Program-made: the position numbers and the translations under genes
Notes under the pieces: model-generated
Databases searched by the model: none
What the model was told of the DNA's origin: nothing
Seen by the model: the letters and a program-made list of their open reading frames with translations, nothing else
In this document: in pieces, positions 44,423-53,267 of the stretch
Numbering within the stretch: position 1 is the first letter of the stretch
Layout of the letters: the number at the start of each line of letters is the position of its first letter
DNA from: Sporosarcina sp. P32b
GTDB taxonomy: Bacteria > Bacillota > Bacilli > Bacillales_A > Planococcaceae
Direction: 5' to 3'
Length of the DNA stretch: 64,000 nt
Assembly (NCBI RefSeq): GCF_002743335.1
Contig: NZ_PDZB01000009.1
Location: forward strand, 1-64,000

Positions 44423-45130
44423 ATGGGGAACAAGAGAATAAGGAAGAAACAAAAGAAAAAACAAAAGAAAAAACCAGACTTTTTCATACCCGTAAAATGC
44501 TGTCCAGAAAGGGCGGATAGTCCTGAACTGCCATCTCCAGAAAGCTGTCTTCCTCCTGAAAAGCGTGAGGAAGTAGACAGAAAAATTGCAGAAGCCAATA
44601 GATTATTACTGGATCTGGCACTTGATGATAATCGATCCATTCAAGAGACGTATCAACGGGCGTTTGACGGCTTGATTGGTCTGGAAGTAGAGATAGTAAA
44701 TCCTTTAGATGAAACGATTTCGGGAGTAGTGATGATGGCGGCATTTGATTTCATTCTGTTAAGTCGAGACGATTATAAAATCATCGTGCCATATGAACAG
44801 ATTGAATCGGTCAAAGCTTCCGGCTGCTATGCTGAACTAGTACCGGTGGCCAATTTACTGAATATCGGTCCACGCTTACGTAGGAAGCTGACATTTCAGT
44901 TTGGAAAAGTTGTCGGCTCATCTCCAGAGCTTATTCAGCTATTTTTCAAAATCCCGCTAGCAGTTTATCTATTGTTGTTCGAAGATCAAACTATAAAAGT
45001 TCGAGTGGGACGGTCACTAATTGAAGGGGTGCTAGTGGATGTGAATAAAGAGTCCATTGTACTGGAGATGAATAAAGAAAAAAGCATCATCGCCATTGGA
45101 AATATTGCCCACATCATGGTAGGTAAATAA
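44423..45130 (+). CDS. MnxD-like paralogue downstream of mnxG
   Basis: 235 residues. An extremely Lys-rich N-terminus (RIRKKQKKKQKKKPDFF) and a Cys/Pro-rich stretch precede two Sm/SH3-like repeats (about residues 85-135: LEVEIVNPLDETISGVV, IVPYEQIESV; and 185-235: IKVRVGRSLIEGVLVDVN, IIAIGNIAHIM). Its linker RRKLTFQFGKVV aligns with KRLTLRFGETV of MnxD. The basic tail could bind polyanions or mineral or spore-surface material. ATG 44423 after GGGGGGGTG. Last gene of the operon. Confidence 0.65.
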   Translation: MGNKRIRKKQKKKQKKKPDFFIPVKCCPERADSPELPSPESCLPPEKREEVDRKIAEANRLLLDLALDDNRSIQETYQRAFDGLIGLEVEIVNPLDETISGVVMMAAFDFILLSRDDYKIIVPYEQIESVKASGCYAELVPVANLLNIGPRLRRKLTFQFGKVVGSSPELIQLFFKIPLAVYLLLFEDQTIKVRVGRSLIEGVLVDVNKESIVLEMNKEKSIIAIGNIAHIMVGK

Positions 45131-45132
45131 GA

Positions 45133-45164
45133 AATCAGTCCCTATAGCTGGGGACTGGTTTTTT
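45133..45164 (+). terminator. Terminator of the mnx operon
   Basis: AATCAGTCCC-(TATAGCT)-GGGGACTGGTT followed by TTTT. It may also stop the convergent Cys-rich gene. Confidence 0.85.
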
Positions 45165-45173
45165 ATTACTATA

Positions 45174-45608
45174 CTACCTGCATGGGTTTTTGGAATGGCA
45201 ATATCCTAGGGTTTTGATTTGTGAAATCTTGTCGATTGGTAAAATCAAAGTATTACCGATTGGATGATCTACTTTCTTTCCTTTTTCATCAGTAGTACAA
45301 CCACAGTCTGCGGGCAATTCGCCTGGTTTCCCATTCACGAATATCTCGACAAAGTTAGAGCCGACAAAAATTATAGTACCCTTTACAATTTCCTCTTCCA
45401 TCTGTAACTCCACCTCACAACAAACCATTTGGCGCAAACGGAAGTTAAGACCGTCTTGTAAACCACCTAAACGGACCATGAAGCATGGATTACATAAGTC
45501 TTTTCTACAACGGCTACAGTATTTGGCATCGCATTTTATTTTGAGGCACTTCTGACAGTAATGGTGATCTCCACATTTACAATTCTTTTCTTTTTTCAAA
45601 GCATTCAC
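45174..45608 (-). CDS. Cys-rich zinc-ribbon-like protein with an Sm-like domain
   Basis: 144 residues. The first 45 hold about ten Cys in CxC/CxxC pairs (CKCGDHHYCQKCLKIKC, CSRCRKDLCNPC), a likely multi-metal knuckle. Then comes one copy of the small beta pattern found in the mnx proteins: VELQMEEEIVKGTIIFVG, NFVEIFVNG, TLILPIDKISQI, interrupted by an ADCGCTTDEKGK insert, and a CHSKNPC end. Convergent with the mnx operon and preceded by a mother-cell-like -10. Probably a spore-outer-layer protein, by inference. Confidence 0.6.
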   Translation of the reverse strand: MNALKKEKNCKCGDHHYCQKCLKIKCDAKYCSRCRKDLCNPCFMVRLGGLQDGLNFRLRQMVCCEVELQMEEEIVKGTIIFVGSNFVEIFVNGKPGELPADCGCTTDEKGKKVDHPIGNTLILPIDKISQIKTLGYCHSKNPCR

Positions 45609-45624
45609 CTCCCACCGCTCTATG

Positions 45625-45633
45625 TAGTATATG
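45625..45633 (-). promoter_or_regulatory. Sigma-K-like -10 before the Cys-rich gene
   Basis: On the minus strand CATATACTA matches CATANNNTA exactly, 17 bases before the start codon. No clear AC element lies 16-17 bases further up, so weak. Confidence 0.35.
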
Positions 45634-45828
45634 AATATCTACTGCTCGAGAGATGATGGAACAACCTAAGAAAGTTGTAATGTCTAGAGATTCATTTTTT
45701 TATAACGGATAGTGGGTGAAATTCATTCCTCCACAAACGTTCTTTTCCATAATAATTATATAGCTAAGTATTCAAAATGAGAGGCGAGATCGTCTAATGC
45801 TTTTCTGATCAAAGGATGCTGGAGAAAT

Positions 45829-45868
45829 GAAAAACCACTCTTTGAATCATCTAGATTCAAAGAGTGGT
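45829..45868 (-). terminator. Terminator of ptsHI
   Basis: ACCACTCTTTGAATC/GATTCAAAGAGTGGT, a 15-bp perfect stem, followed on the minus strand by TTTTT. Confidence 0.9.
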
Positions 45869-45881
45869 CCATTACGTAGTA

Positions 45882-47597
45882 TTAGCTATCTAGACTTTTA
45901 ATGAAGTGCAACACTTCATCCGCGGTAGATAGGGAAAGAATATGATCTATCTGATTTTCTAAGGTAACCTTAGATAGTTTCTGGATTTGTGAACGTGTAC
46001 GAAGTATGGAAGATGCACTCATGGAAAACTCATCTAATCCCATCCCGAGCAGTATAGGAATTGCCGTTTCATCACGTGCCATTTCTCCACACATTCCCAC
46101 CATCTTGCCTTCTTTGTGAGCCGCATCAATAATCATTTTGATAAAGCGTAAAATAGATGGATTATACGGCTGGTAGAGGTAAGAAACGTGCTCATTCATC
46201 CGATCAGCAGCCATCGTATACTGAATTAAATCATTTGAACCAATGGAGAAGAAATCTACTTCCTTGGCAAATACATCAGCCAATATAGCTACAGCTGGTG
46301 TTTCAACCATAATTCCGAGTTGAATCGTCTCACTTACTTCGATTCTTTCACTAATAAGTTGTTGCTTTACGTCTAAAAATAGTTCTTTTGCTTGCCTGAA
46401 TTCATTAATCGTTGCGATCATCGGAAACATGATCCGCAAGTTTCCATATATACTGGCACGCAATAAAGCACGTAACTGTGTTCTAAACATCTCTTCATGA
46501 TCAAGACATAGACGGATTGCTCGTAATCCTAAGAATGGATTGGCTTCATGTGGAAGTTGTAAATACGGTAATTCTTTGTCTCCACCAATGTCCAGAGTAC
46601 GAACAATGGTAGCGCTTCCGTTCATTTGCTCTAGCACGCTTTTATATGCTTCAAACTGCTCATCTTCAGTAGGGAATTGTTCTTTTCCCATGTAAAGAAA
46701 CTCCGTCCGGAATAATCCAATCGCTTCTCCGCCATTTTTCAAGACATTTTCCACATCGTCGGGTGTCCCAATATTTCCAGCTAATTCAACGCGATGACCA
46801 TCAAGTGTAATAGCAGGCTCGTTCGCAAGTAATTGCCATTCTGCTTTTTGTTTGGCAAATGCCTGCTGCTTTTCTTGATAAACGGCTAATGTTTCTGCGT
46901 CAGGGTTTACAATAACCTTCCCAGCTTCACCGTCTACAATAATAATTTCACCGTTTTGAATCATAGCCATTGCGGTTTTACTTCCGACAACGGCTGGAAT
47001 CTCCAATGTTCTCGCTAAAATAGCAGAGTGCGAAGTAGGACCCCCAATATCTGTTACGAAACCTTTAATTAGTTCAGGATTCAGTTGAACAGTGTGGGAA
47101 GGCGTTAAGTCTTCTGCAATGATGACGACCTCTTGCGTAATGTCTTCGGGCGTTTGAATGCTGACGCCGAGTAAATGGGAAAGGATTCGTTTTGTTACAT
47201 CCCGAATATCAGCAGCACGCTCTCGCATATATGGGTCGTCCATCGCTTCGAAAATGGAAACGTATAAGTTTGCCGCTTCTTGTACTGCATATTCGGCGTT
47301 TACGTGTTGCGTCTGAATTGTATCTGTAATAGCCGCGCGTAATTCTGGATCGTCGAGAACAAGTACATGTGCACTGAAAATAGCTGCCTCCTGATCACTG
47401 AACTTTTCTTGTGTCTGTTTCTGAATCGTCGTCAATTCTGATCGGGATAGAGAAAGAGCGTTTTGTAGACGATCTATCTCTGTTGACACGTCTGAAATGG
47501 ATTCCTTCAGTACAGTCAACTCCGCATTTTCTAGACGAAAGGCTTTGGCGATAGAAATACCATTGGAGGCTGCGATGCCCTGAAGGATTTTGTTCAT
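45882..47597 (-). CDS. ptsI: PTS enzyme I (phosphoenolpyruvate-protein phosphotransferase)
   Basis: 571 residues, the normal length. It transfers phosphate from PEP to HPr, the first step of PTS sugar import. Active His190 in [18 protein letters not shown]-binding barrel segments [39 protein letters not shown] and catalytic Cys in GMCGEMARD. Its ATG directly adjoins the ptsH stop (1-base overlap), giving a ptsHI operon. Confidence 0.96.
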   Translation of the reverse strand: MNKILQGIAASNGISIAKAFRLENAELTVLKESISDVSTEIDRLQNALSLSRSELTTIQKQTQEKFSDQEAAIFSAHVLVLDDPELRAAITDTIQTQHVNAEYAVQEAANLYVSIFEAMDDPYMRERAADIRDVTKRILSHLLGVSIQTPEDITQEVVIIAEDLTPSHTVQLNPELIKGFVTDIGGPTSHSAILARTLEIPAVVGSKTAMAMIQNGEIIIVDGEAGKVIVNPDAETLAVYQEKQQAFAKQKAEWQLLANEPAITLDGHRVELAGNIGTPDDVENVLKNGGEAIGLFRTEFLYMGKEQFPTEDEQFEAYKSVLEQMNGSATIVRTLDIGGDKELPYLQLPHEANPFLGLRAIRLCLDHEEMFRTQLRALLRASIYGNLRIMFPMIATINEFRQAKELFLDVKQQLISERIEVSETIQLGIMVETPAVAILADVFAKEVDFFSIGSNDLIQYTMAADRMNEHVSYLYQPYNPSILRFIKMIIDAAHKEGKMVGMCGEMARDETAIPILLGMGLDEFSMSASSILRTRSQIQKLSKVTLENQIDHILSLSTADEVLHFIKSLDS

Positions 47598-47863
47598 TAG
47601 TCTTCTGCGCCTTCAGATCGTAATAATTCCTCCAGCTTGTTCATCGCGTCTATTTCATCTTCACCATCCGCAATCAATGTAATTGTAGATCCTCCAGCGA
47701 CGCCAAGTGACATCACACCAAGAATAGATTTTAGATTTACCTTCTTTTCTTTATACTCAAGTGAAAGTTCTGATTTAAAAGGGGTTGCAGCAGCGACCAA
47801 TTGGGCGGCTGGACGAGCGTGAAGCCCTTCACCATTGCTGAATACGAACTGTTTCTTTATCAT
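47597..47863 (-). CDS. ptsH: PTS phosphocarrier protein HPr
   Basis: 88 residues. His15 in [10 protein letters not shown] receives phosphate from enzyme I. Ser46 in [12 protein letters not shown] is the HPr-kinase site that makes HPr a CcpA co-repressor, so carbon catabolite control is retained. Start ATG 47863 after CATAGGAGG. Divergent from fruR with a 117-base shared region. Confidence 0.96.
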   Translation of the reverse strand: MIKKQFVFSNGEGLHARPAAQLVAAATPFKSELSLEYKEKKVNLKSILGVMSLGVAGGSTITLIADGEDEIDAMNKLEELLRSEGAED

Positions 47864-47980
47864 TACGAAAACCTCCTATGAATTGTTTTGAATGTTTTTG
47901 ACTGCTTATGAATGATTATGATGGATTTTATTGAAAAATTCAAGTAATATGGTGTTATTGATAGAGAAGGTGGGTTGCAC

Positions 47981-48733
47981 ATGCTAACAAATGAACGATA
48001 TGAATTAATTTTGAATAAATTGGCTACTCATAAAACGGTGAAGATTACAGAATTAATAGAGGCAACCGACGCATCGGAATCTACCATTCGAAGAGATTTA
48101 ACTGAACTCGAAACGCTCAATAAACTTCAACGAATTCATGGTGGAGCCACATTACCAGATCGAGATATGCAGGAATTAAGCATTTCAGCCAAGTCTGAAA
48201 AATATTTTTCAGAAAAAGTAAAAGTTGCTTCATTGGCAGCAAGTATAGTCAAAGAGGGTGATTTCATCTATCTTGATGCGGGTACCACTACGTTTCAAAT
48301 GATCCCTTTTCTAAAAGACCGTAATATAACGGTTGTAACAAATGGACTGACACATGTGGAATCATTAACTGAGCATGGCATTTCCTCTTATTTAATTGGA
48401 GGCTATGTCAAAGCCACAACAGGTGCGCTTGTAGGACAACAGGCTAGGAACTCATTGAAACAATATCATTTCAATAAATGTTTTTTAGGTACGAATGGAG
48501 TTGACCCCGTTCATGGGTATACGACACCTGATCCTGATGAGGCAACTGTAAAAAGTTTAGCAGCAGAGCAATCAAGAACTACTTATATAGTGGCGGATCA
48601 TTCTAAAGTGAAAAAAAGCAGTTTTATAAAGTTTTTATCTATAGAAGAGGCCGTCTTGATTATTGACGAAATGCCAGAAGATATTCTAAATGAACTGGAA
48701 GAGAAAACGTTAGTAAAGGTGGTGCAAAAATGA
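47981..48733 (+). CDS. fruR: DeoR-family repressor of the fructose operon
   Basis: 250 residues. N-terminal winged helix (RYELILNKLATHKTVKITELIEATDASESTIRRDL in part) and a C-terminal sugar-phosphate sensor domain with YLDAGTTTFQMIPFL, VTNGLTHVESL, KCFLGTNGVDP. It is expected to repress fruRKA until fructose-1-phosphate binds. ATG 47981 after AAGGTGGG; a TTG two codons earlier was not used. Overlaps fruK by 4 bases. Confidence 0.92.
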   Translation: MLTNERYELILNKLATHKTVKITELIEATDASESTIRRDLTELETLNKLQRIHGGATLPDRDMQELSISAKSEKYFSEKVKVASLAASIVKEGDFIYLDAGTTTFQMIPFLKDRNITVVTNGLTHVESLTEHGISSYLIGGYVKATTGALVGQQARNSLKQYHFNKCFLGTNGVDPVHGYTTPDPDEATVKSLAAEQSRTTYIVADHSKVKKSSFIKFLSIEEAVLIIDEMPEDILNELEEKTLVKVVQK

Positions 48734-49644
48734 TTTTCACATGTACATTCATGCCAACAGTTGACTATACCGCATATTTATCGAACTTTGAGCGCGGAGA
48801 ACTGAATCGTACAAATGAAGTGTATTATTATCCAGGTGGAAAAGGTATTAACGTATCAAGGGTTGTTCACAGACTTGGTGCAGATACGGTCGCATGCGGG
48901 TTCATTGGTGGTTTCACAGGAGACTTTATTGAGGACTTTTTACAAAAAGAAGATATAAAAACCGATTTTATTCGCACAGCAGATATTACGCGAATTAATG
49001 TGAAAATTAAATCAACTGAAGAAACGGAATTAAATGGGCCTGGACCAAGTTTAAATGAAAACAATGTTCAAGGGCTCCTTGAGCGAATCGGTCGACTAAC
49101 AGAAGATGACTGGTTAGTGATTGCTGGGAGAATTCCAGATTCTTTACCTTCGTCATTCTTATCTGAACTCGCTAGACTTTGTGAAAAAAATAAAGTGAGG
49201 CTTGTAGTGGATACATCAGGGCCTGCATTGAAACAGATCATGGAAGTAACTAAGCCATTCTTGATCAAGCCGAATGAACAGGAACTTGGAGAATTGGTTG
49301 GTAAGACCATTCATAGTAAACAAGAGGCAGTTGGTTATGCCAAAAGATTAGTAAGTGAAGGTATTCAACATGTAGTGATATCGATGGGGAAGGAAGGGGC
49401 GCTCTATGTATCAGCTGAAGAAACATTGGCAGCCACTGCGCCAAAGGGCAAGCTCGTCAATTCAGTAGGTGCTGGAGATTCGCTAGTATCAGGTTTTATC
49501 GCATCCTACTCTACAGATGGACATGCAGAAAATGCTTTCAAATATGGAGTCGCAAGCGGAAGTGCCACCGCATTCCAGTCCGATTTATGTAAAAAAGAAG
49601 ATGTGGAGTCATTATTGAGCCAAGTGATCATTACGAAACTATAG
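48730..49644 (+). CDS. fruK: 1-phosphofructokinase
   Basis: 304 residues, PfkB/ribokinase fold. It phosphorylates fructose-1-phosphate, the product of FruA, to fructose-1,6-bisphosphate. N-terminal motif YYPGGKGINVSRV and C-terminal anion hole/catalytic base NSVGAGDSLVSGF. Middle of the fru operon; ATGA overlap with fruR and 16 bases from fruA. Confidence 0.94.
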   Translation: MIFTCTFMPTVDYTAYLSNFERGELNRTNEVYYYPGGKGINVSRVVHRLGADTVACGFIGGFTGDFIEDFLQKEDIKTDFIRTADITRINVKIKSTEETELNGPGPSLNENNVQGLLERIGRLTEDDWLVIAGRIPDSLPSSFLSELARLCEKNKVRLVVDTSGPALKQIMEVTKPFLIKPNEQELGELVGKTIHSKQEAVGYAKRLVSEGIQHVVISMGKEGALYVSAEETLAATAPKGKLVNSVGAGDSLVSGFIASYSTDGHAENAFKYGVASGSATAFQSDLCKKEDVESLLSQVIITKL

Positions 49645-49660
49645 GAAGAGGTGCTATTCT

Positions 49661-51568
49661 ATGAAAATCACACAATTATTGACAGAGGATACAATCAACC
49701 TTCATTTGCAGTCTAAATCGAAGGATTCAGTCTTGTCCGAATTGGTTCAGCAGTTACATGTCGCGGGGAAATTACGTGACAAAGTGCAATTCACCAATGA
49801 TATTCTCAATCGGGAAAGTCAAAGTACGACGGGTATTGGTGAAGGAATCGCTATTCCACACGCGAAGTCAGCAGCTGTTCAGACACCCGCTATCGCGTTT
49901 GGCCGTTCTACTGAAGGTATAGACTTTGATTCGCTTGACGGTCAACCTGCACATTTGTTTTTCATGATTGCTGCGAGTGAAGGGGCTAACGACGACCATT
50001 TAGATGCACTATCTAGACTTGCGACATTTTTGATGGATACTTCATTTCGTGATAAAATCATGTCTGCACAAACAGCAGCGGATGTATTACAAGCGGTCAA
50101 TGACAAAGAGTCGGAATTGGATGATGAAGTAACAGAAGATGTACAAGCACCGAAAGAAGAGAAATCTACCGTACGTTTGCTAGCGGTTACGGCTTGTCCG
50201 ACTGGAATTGCGCATACGTATATGGCTGCTGAAAAATTAAATGAGAGAGCAAAAGAACGTGGCCTTTCATTAAAAGTAGAAACGAATGGTTCATCCGGTG
50301 TGAAAAATAGATTAACAGATGCAGAAATTGCAGAAGCGGACGCCATTATTGTGGCAGCTGATACGAAAGTGGAAATGGCTCGATTCGCTGGGAAACATGT
50401 GATCCAGACGAAAGTCGGAGATGCTATCTATGAAACGGATGCATTACTGGATAGAGCGATTGAAAAAGATGCACCGATTTATCAGCTAGAAAAAGGTCAG
50501 GAAGATACTTCATCGAGTGACAAGAAGAGCGGTTTTTATAAGCATTTGATGAACGGTGTATCCAATATGCTTCCTTTCGTTGTCGGTGGGGGAATTTTGA
50601 TAGCGCTCTCTTTCTTCTGGGGAATCGAATCTTCTAATCCAGACAGTCCTGAATACAATGCATTTGCAGCTATGCTTAACACTATAGGTGGAGGAAAAGC
50701 ATTCTTCCTCATGGTTCCTGTGTTGGCCGGTTTCATAGCTTCAAGCATTGCCGATCGACCCGGTTTTGCTCCCGGTATGATAGGGGGGCTGATCGCCATC
50801 ACGGTTTCAGGTGTAGATGAAGTGGGTGGCGGATCAGGATTTTTAGGCGGTCTTATTGCAGGGTTTTTAGCAGGGTATATCACTTTACTTGTTAAGAAGT
50901 TATTTGCTCGTTTACCTAATTCATTAGAGGGCTTAAAACCCGTGCTGTTTTACCCGGTTTTCAGTATTGCAGCGACAGGATTAATCATGTTGCTTATCAA
51001 TCCACAACTGGCCAAGCTGTATACAGGATTTTCCTCGTTCCTTGAAGGGATGGGCGGTACGAATCAAATTTTAGTTGGTTTAGTCATTGGTGGAATGATG
51101 GCTGTGGATATGGGAGGACCGGTCAATAAAGCGGCATACACATTCGGTATTGCCATGCTAGATGCACAGAATTTCCAATTTATCGCAGCGGTAATGGCGG
51201 GCGGTATGGTACCGCCGCTTGGCATGGCGATTGCAACTACCTTATTTAAAAATCGTTATACAAAGACTGAGCGTGAAGCGGGGAAAACTGCGTATGTGCT
51301 CGGTGCTTGCTTCATAACGGAAGGTGTTATTCCATTTGCAGCAGCTGATCCATTGCGTGTCATTCCGGCTTCCGTAATAGGGGCAGCGACAGCGGGTGCA
51401 CTAACGATGGCATTTGATATCGCCTTACGCGCACCACACGGAGGAATCTTCGTCATGGGACTCGTTGAAGGTGGAATTAGTAAGATCCTTCTGTATGCAT
51501 TTGCAATAATCATTGGTTCTGTCATTACAGGCTTAATTGCTGGCATGTTGCGTAAGAAGCCTGTTTGA
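49661..51568 (+). CDS. fruA: Fructose-specific PTS enzyme IIABC
   Basis: 635 residues with three PTS domains in order: IIA (1-145, His67 in IAIPHAKSA), IIB (about 170-270, Cys179 in AVTACPTGIAHTYMAAE) and membrane IIC (about 290-630, eight or more helices, with DMGGPVNKAAYTFG and ACFITEGVIPFAAADPLR). It imports fructose as fructose-1-phosphate. Starts ATG 49661 after GGAAGAGGTG. Followed by a terminator. Confidence 0.95.
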   Translation: MKITQLLTEDTINLHLQSKSKDSVLSELVQQLHVAGKLRDKVQFTNDILNRESQSTTGIGEGIAIPHAKSAAVQTPAIAFGRSTEGIDFDSLDGQPAHLFFMIAASEGANDDHLDALSRLATFLMDTSFRDKIMSAQTAADVLQAVNDKESELDDEVTEDVQAPKEEKSTVRLLAVTACPTGIAHTYMAAEKLNERAKERGLSLKVETNGSSGVKNRLTDAEIAEADAIIVAADTKVEMARFAGKHVIQTKVGDAIYETDALLDRAIEKDAPIYQLEKGQEDTSSSDKKSGFYKHLMNGVSNMLPFVVGGGILIALSFFWGIESSNPDSPEYNAFAAMLNTIGGGKAFFLMVPVLAGFIASSIADRPGFAPGMIGGLIAITVSGVDEVGGGSGFLGGLIAGFLAGYITLLVKKLFARLPNSLEGLKPVLFYPVFSIAATGLIMLLINPQLAKLYTGFSSFLEGMGGTNQILVGLVIGGMMAVDMGGPVNKAAYTFGIAMLDAQNFQFIAAVMAGGMVPPLGMAIATTLFKNRYTKTEREAGKTAYVLGACFITEGVIPFAAADPLRVIPASVIGAATAGALTMAFDIALRAPHGGIFVMGLVEGGISKILLYAFAIIIGSVITGLIAGMLRKKPV

Positions 51569-51593
51569 TTACAATTCAAATCAGTTAATTAGT

Positions 51594-51643
51594 AAAAGCT
51601 AGCCGTGTAAAGTCATCAGTTGACGCAGCATGGCTAGCTTTTT
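51594..51643 (+). terminator. Terminator of the fru operon
   Basis: AAAAGCTAGCC ... GGCTAGCTTTTT with an inner GTCA/TGAC helix. Confidence 0.85.
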
Positions 51644-51798
51644 ACTTTTTCTATTCAATTCTTCTGCAACATGGTAAACTATTCAGACTGCACACATTCT
51701 CATGAACTGGAAAACCATTAGTAAGACAAAATTACAAGGAATTCCTTAGTGTATTGTGATGTTGAAGTGTGAATTATATTGAAAAGGGGATTCATTGT

Positions 51799-52176
51799 AT
51801 GGGATTGTTTGATGCTCTTTTAGGGAATGCTTCCGTCGTAAACAATGAAGAAGTAAAGAAGGAACTCGACTTAATCTTAGCGGAAGGTGAGGAAGTAGAG
51901 GCTGCGTTTAAGCTCGTGCGGGATTTAATCGTATTCACGAAAACTCGATTAATACTCGTAGACAAACAAGGTATTACAGGAAAGAAAGTGGAATATCATT
52001 CCGTCCCATTCAAAAGTATCTCTCATTATAGTGTAGAAACGGCAGGTACATTTGATATGGATGCCGAATTGAAGATCTGGATATCAAGCTCACTGACTCC
52101 GCATATTGAAAAACAGTTCCGTAAAGATAAAAGTATCTACGATATTCAAAAGATATTGGCGACTGTTTGTGTGTGA
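51799..52176 (+). CDS. Bacterial PH-domain protein (bPH_1/DUF1696)
   Basis: 125 residues that form one pleckstrin-homology-like domain: GLFDALLGNAS, EEVEAAFKLVRDLIVFTKTRLILVDKQG in two stretches, VEYHSVPFKSISHYSVETAG, FDMDAELKIWIS. The family is common in Bacillales and has no firm function; some members form ring oligomers. ATG 51799 follows AAAAGGGG; a frame open upstream to GTG 51769 was not used. Confidence 0.82.
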   Translation: MGLFDALLGNASVVNNEEVKKELDLILAEGEEVEAAFKLVRDLIVFTKTRLILVDKQGITGKKVEYHSVPFKSISHYSVETAGTFDMDAELKIWISSSLTPHIEKQFRKDKSIYDIQKILATVCV

Positions 52177-52194
52177 CTTTCGTTTGAAATAAAT

Positions 52195-52227
52195 AAGTGG
52201 TACTTTCTTTAATAGAAAATACCACTT
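52195..52227. terminator. Hairpin between convergent genes
   Basis: AAGTGGTA ... TACCACTT with inner TTTCT/AGAAA. Weak T-runs; may end both the PH-domain gene and the small gene below. Confidence 0.5.
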
Positions 52228-52232
52228 GTAGC

Positions 52233-52361
52233 TTATCTCTTTTCAGCTGGAACGACACTTTCATACGCAACAAGAGTCACGCCTATTTTATCCTCCAGAC
52301 GATTTACTGCATGTAATTCTTCAGCACTTAGTTTCGCAATTGATGTGTCTTTATTTGTCAT
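52233..52361 (-). CDS. Small protein, 42 residues
   Basis: Begins MTNKDTSIAKLSAEELHAVN and ends SVVPAEKR. No membrane segment; mixed charge with a helical centre and a beta-like end (IGVTLVAYESV). ATG 52361 is preceded by AAAGGAAG at good spacing, and the frame is clean, which supports a real gene although short. I recall similar tiny proteins in Bacillales but no function. Confidence 0.6.
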   Translation of the reverse strand: MTNKDTSIAKLSAEELHAVNRLEDKIGVTLVAYESVVPAEKR

Positions 52362-52443
52362 ATAAAAACTTCCTTTCCCTGTTTAAGCATAAGATGGCTG
52401 AATCGCAATAAATTATACATACAAGAGGTAAGGAGGCCACGAC

Positions 52444-52962
52444 ATGTACGACCCAACTGTATTTGAAAATTTAAAAGTCGCATTTGAAAATCATATATAT
52501 AATTTGGATAATCTGAAACAAACAGTTCATATTTTACATCGCAAAGATCAACTGGATGTAGCCGTGATGGCAAGAGAACTAACCATTCGTTTTTCCAGAG
52601 TCGGCTTTCCTTCTGTCATTGTCGACTTAAAATTACATTCATCACTCAAGGAGCTGGCGGATGAAATACTTGAAACCAAAGGCACGGATCCGGGCTGTAC
52701 GCTTACATTACTCGTCCGCACGTTTATTCGAGATGTAGATAAAGAATGTGAAGAAATTGCGAGTATCCTTCGTACTGTATGGGAGAACGATATTAGTTTC
52801 ACACAAACACTTAGCTTCCGTCATGAACAAACAGAACCGGGGTTCATGAACAGGATCAACATTCATTTCAAACCAAAACTAACTGAAGAGCATATGGGGG
52901 AAATCGGTGAATTCTTAAAAAGTGTACTGGACATGATGGAGCGAATTGGAGAAGTGTCATAA
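52444..52962 (+). CDS. Uncharacterised cytosolic protein, 172 residues
   Basis: Soluble, acidic, with no motif I can name. N-terminal two-thirds alternate helix and strand (AFENHIYNLDNLKQTVHIL, FPSVIVDLKLHSSLKELADEIL); a conserved-looking end reads MGEIGEFLKSVLDMMERIGE. ATG 52444 follows AAGGAGGCCACGAC. Nearest neighbours are convergent small zinc-ribbon genes, which give no clue. Confidence 0.65.
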   Translation: MYDPTVFENLKVAFENHIYNLDNLKQTVHILHRKDQLDVAVMARELTIRFSRVGFPSVIVDLKLHSSLKELADEILETKGTDPGCTLTLLVRTFIRDVDKECEEIASILRTVWENDISFTQTLSFRHEQTEPGFMNRINIHFKPKLTEEHMGEIGEFLKSVLDMMERIGEVS

Positions 52963-53009
52963 AGAATGAAAAAAACGCTTCCTGTTAATGGAGCATTTTT
53001 CAAATACTA

Positions 53010-53267
53010 CTATAATACTGTTTGTGAAAAAGCCCAAATATAGTCTACACCATCTTCAGATGGACCACTTGGATCACCGAACTCGGTTACGCAACCACAT
53101 GTACCGCATACTGCGGAATAACCGATCGATAGCACACCAATTCCTGGATCTTCCACGTTTGAGAAAGAACAATAAGGGATAAATTCATCATGCTTACAAA
53201 AGTGACAAATAAGTAGATGTTCTAAAATCGTTATACGGCTTCTTACGCTTTCTAGCTCTTCTACCAT
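53010..53267 (-). CDS. Small CxxC protein (zinc-ribbon-like)
   Basis: 85 residues with LLICHFCKHDEF and SAVCGTCGCVTEFG, two CxxC pairs about 38 residues apart, a zinc-ribbon layout. An N-terminal helix (VEELESVRSRITILEHLL) precedes it. The start overlaps the stop of the upstream CxxC gene (TAATG), so the pair is co-translated. Function unknown. Confidence 0.6.
   Translation of the reverse strand: MVEELESVRSRITILEHLLICHFCKHDEFIPYCSFSNVEDPGIGVLSIGYSAVCGTCGCVTEFGDPSGPSEDGVDYIWAFSQTVL

Noticed and set aside
37640-45608. mnx cluster as a recent genomic island
   Set aside because: Base composition and codon use look like the flanks, and there is no tRNA, integrase or insertion sequence at its edges, so transfer cannot be argued from this window.
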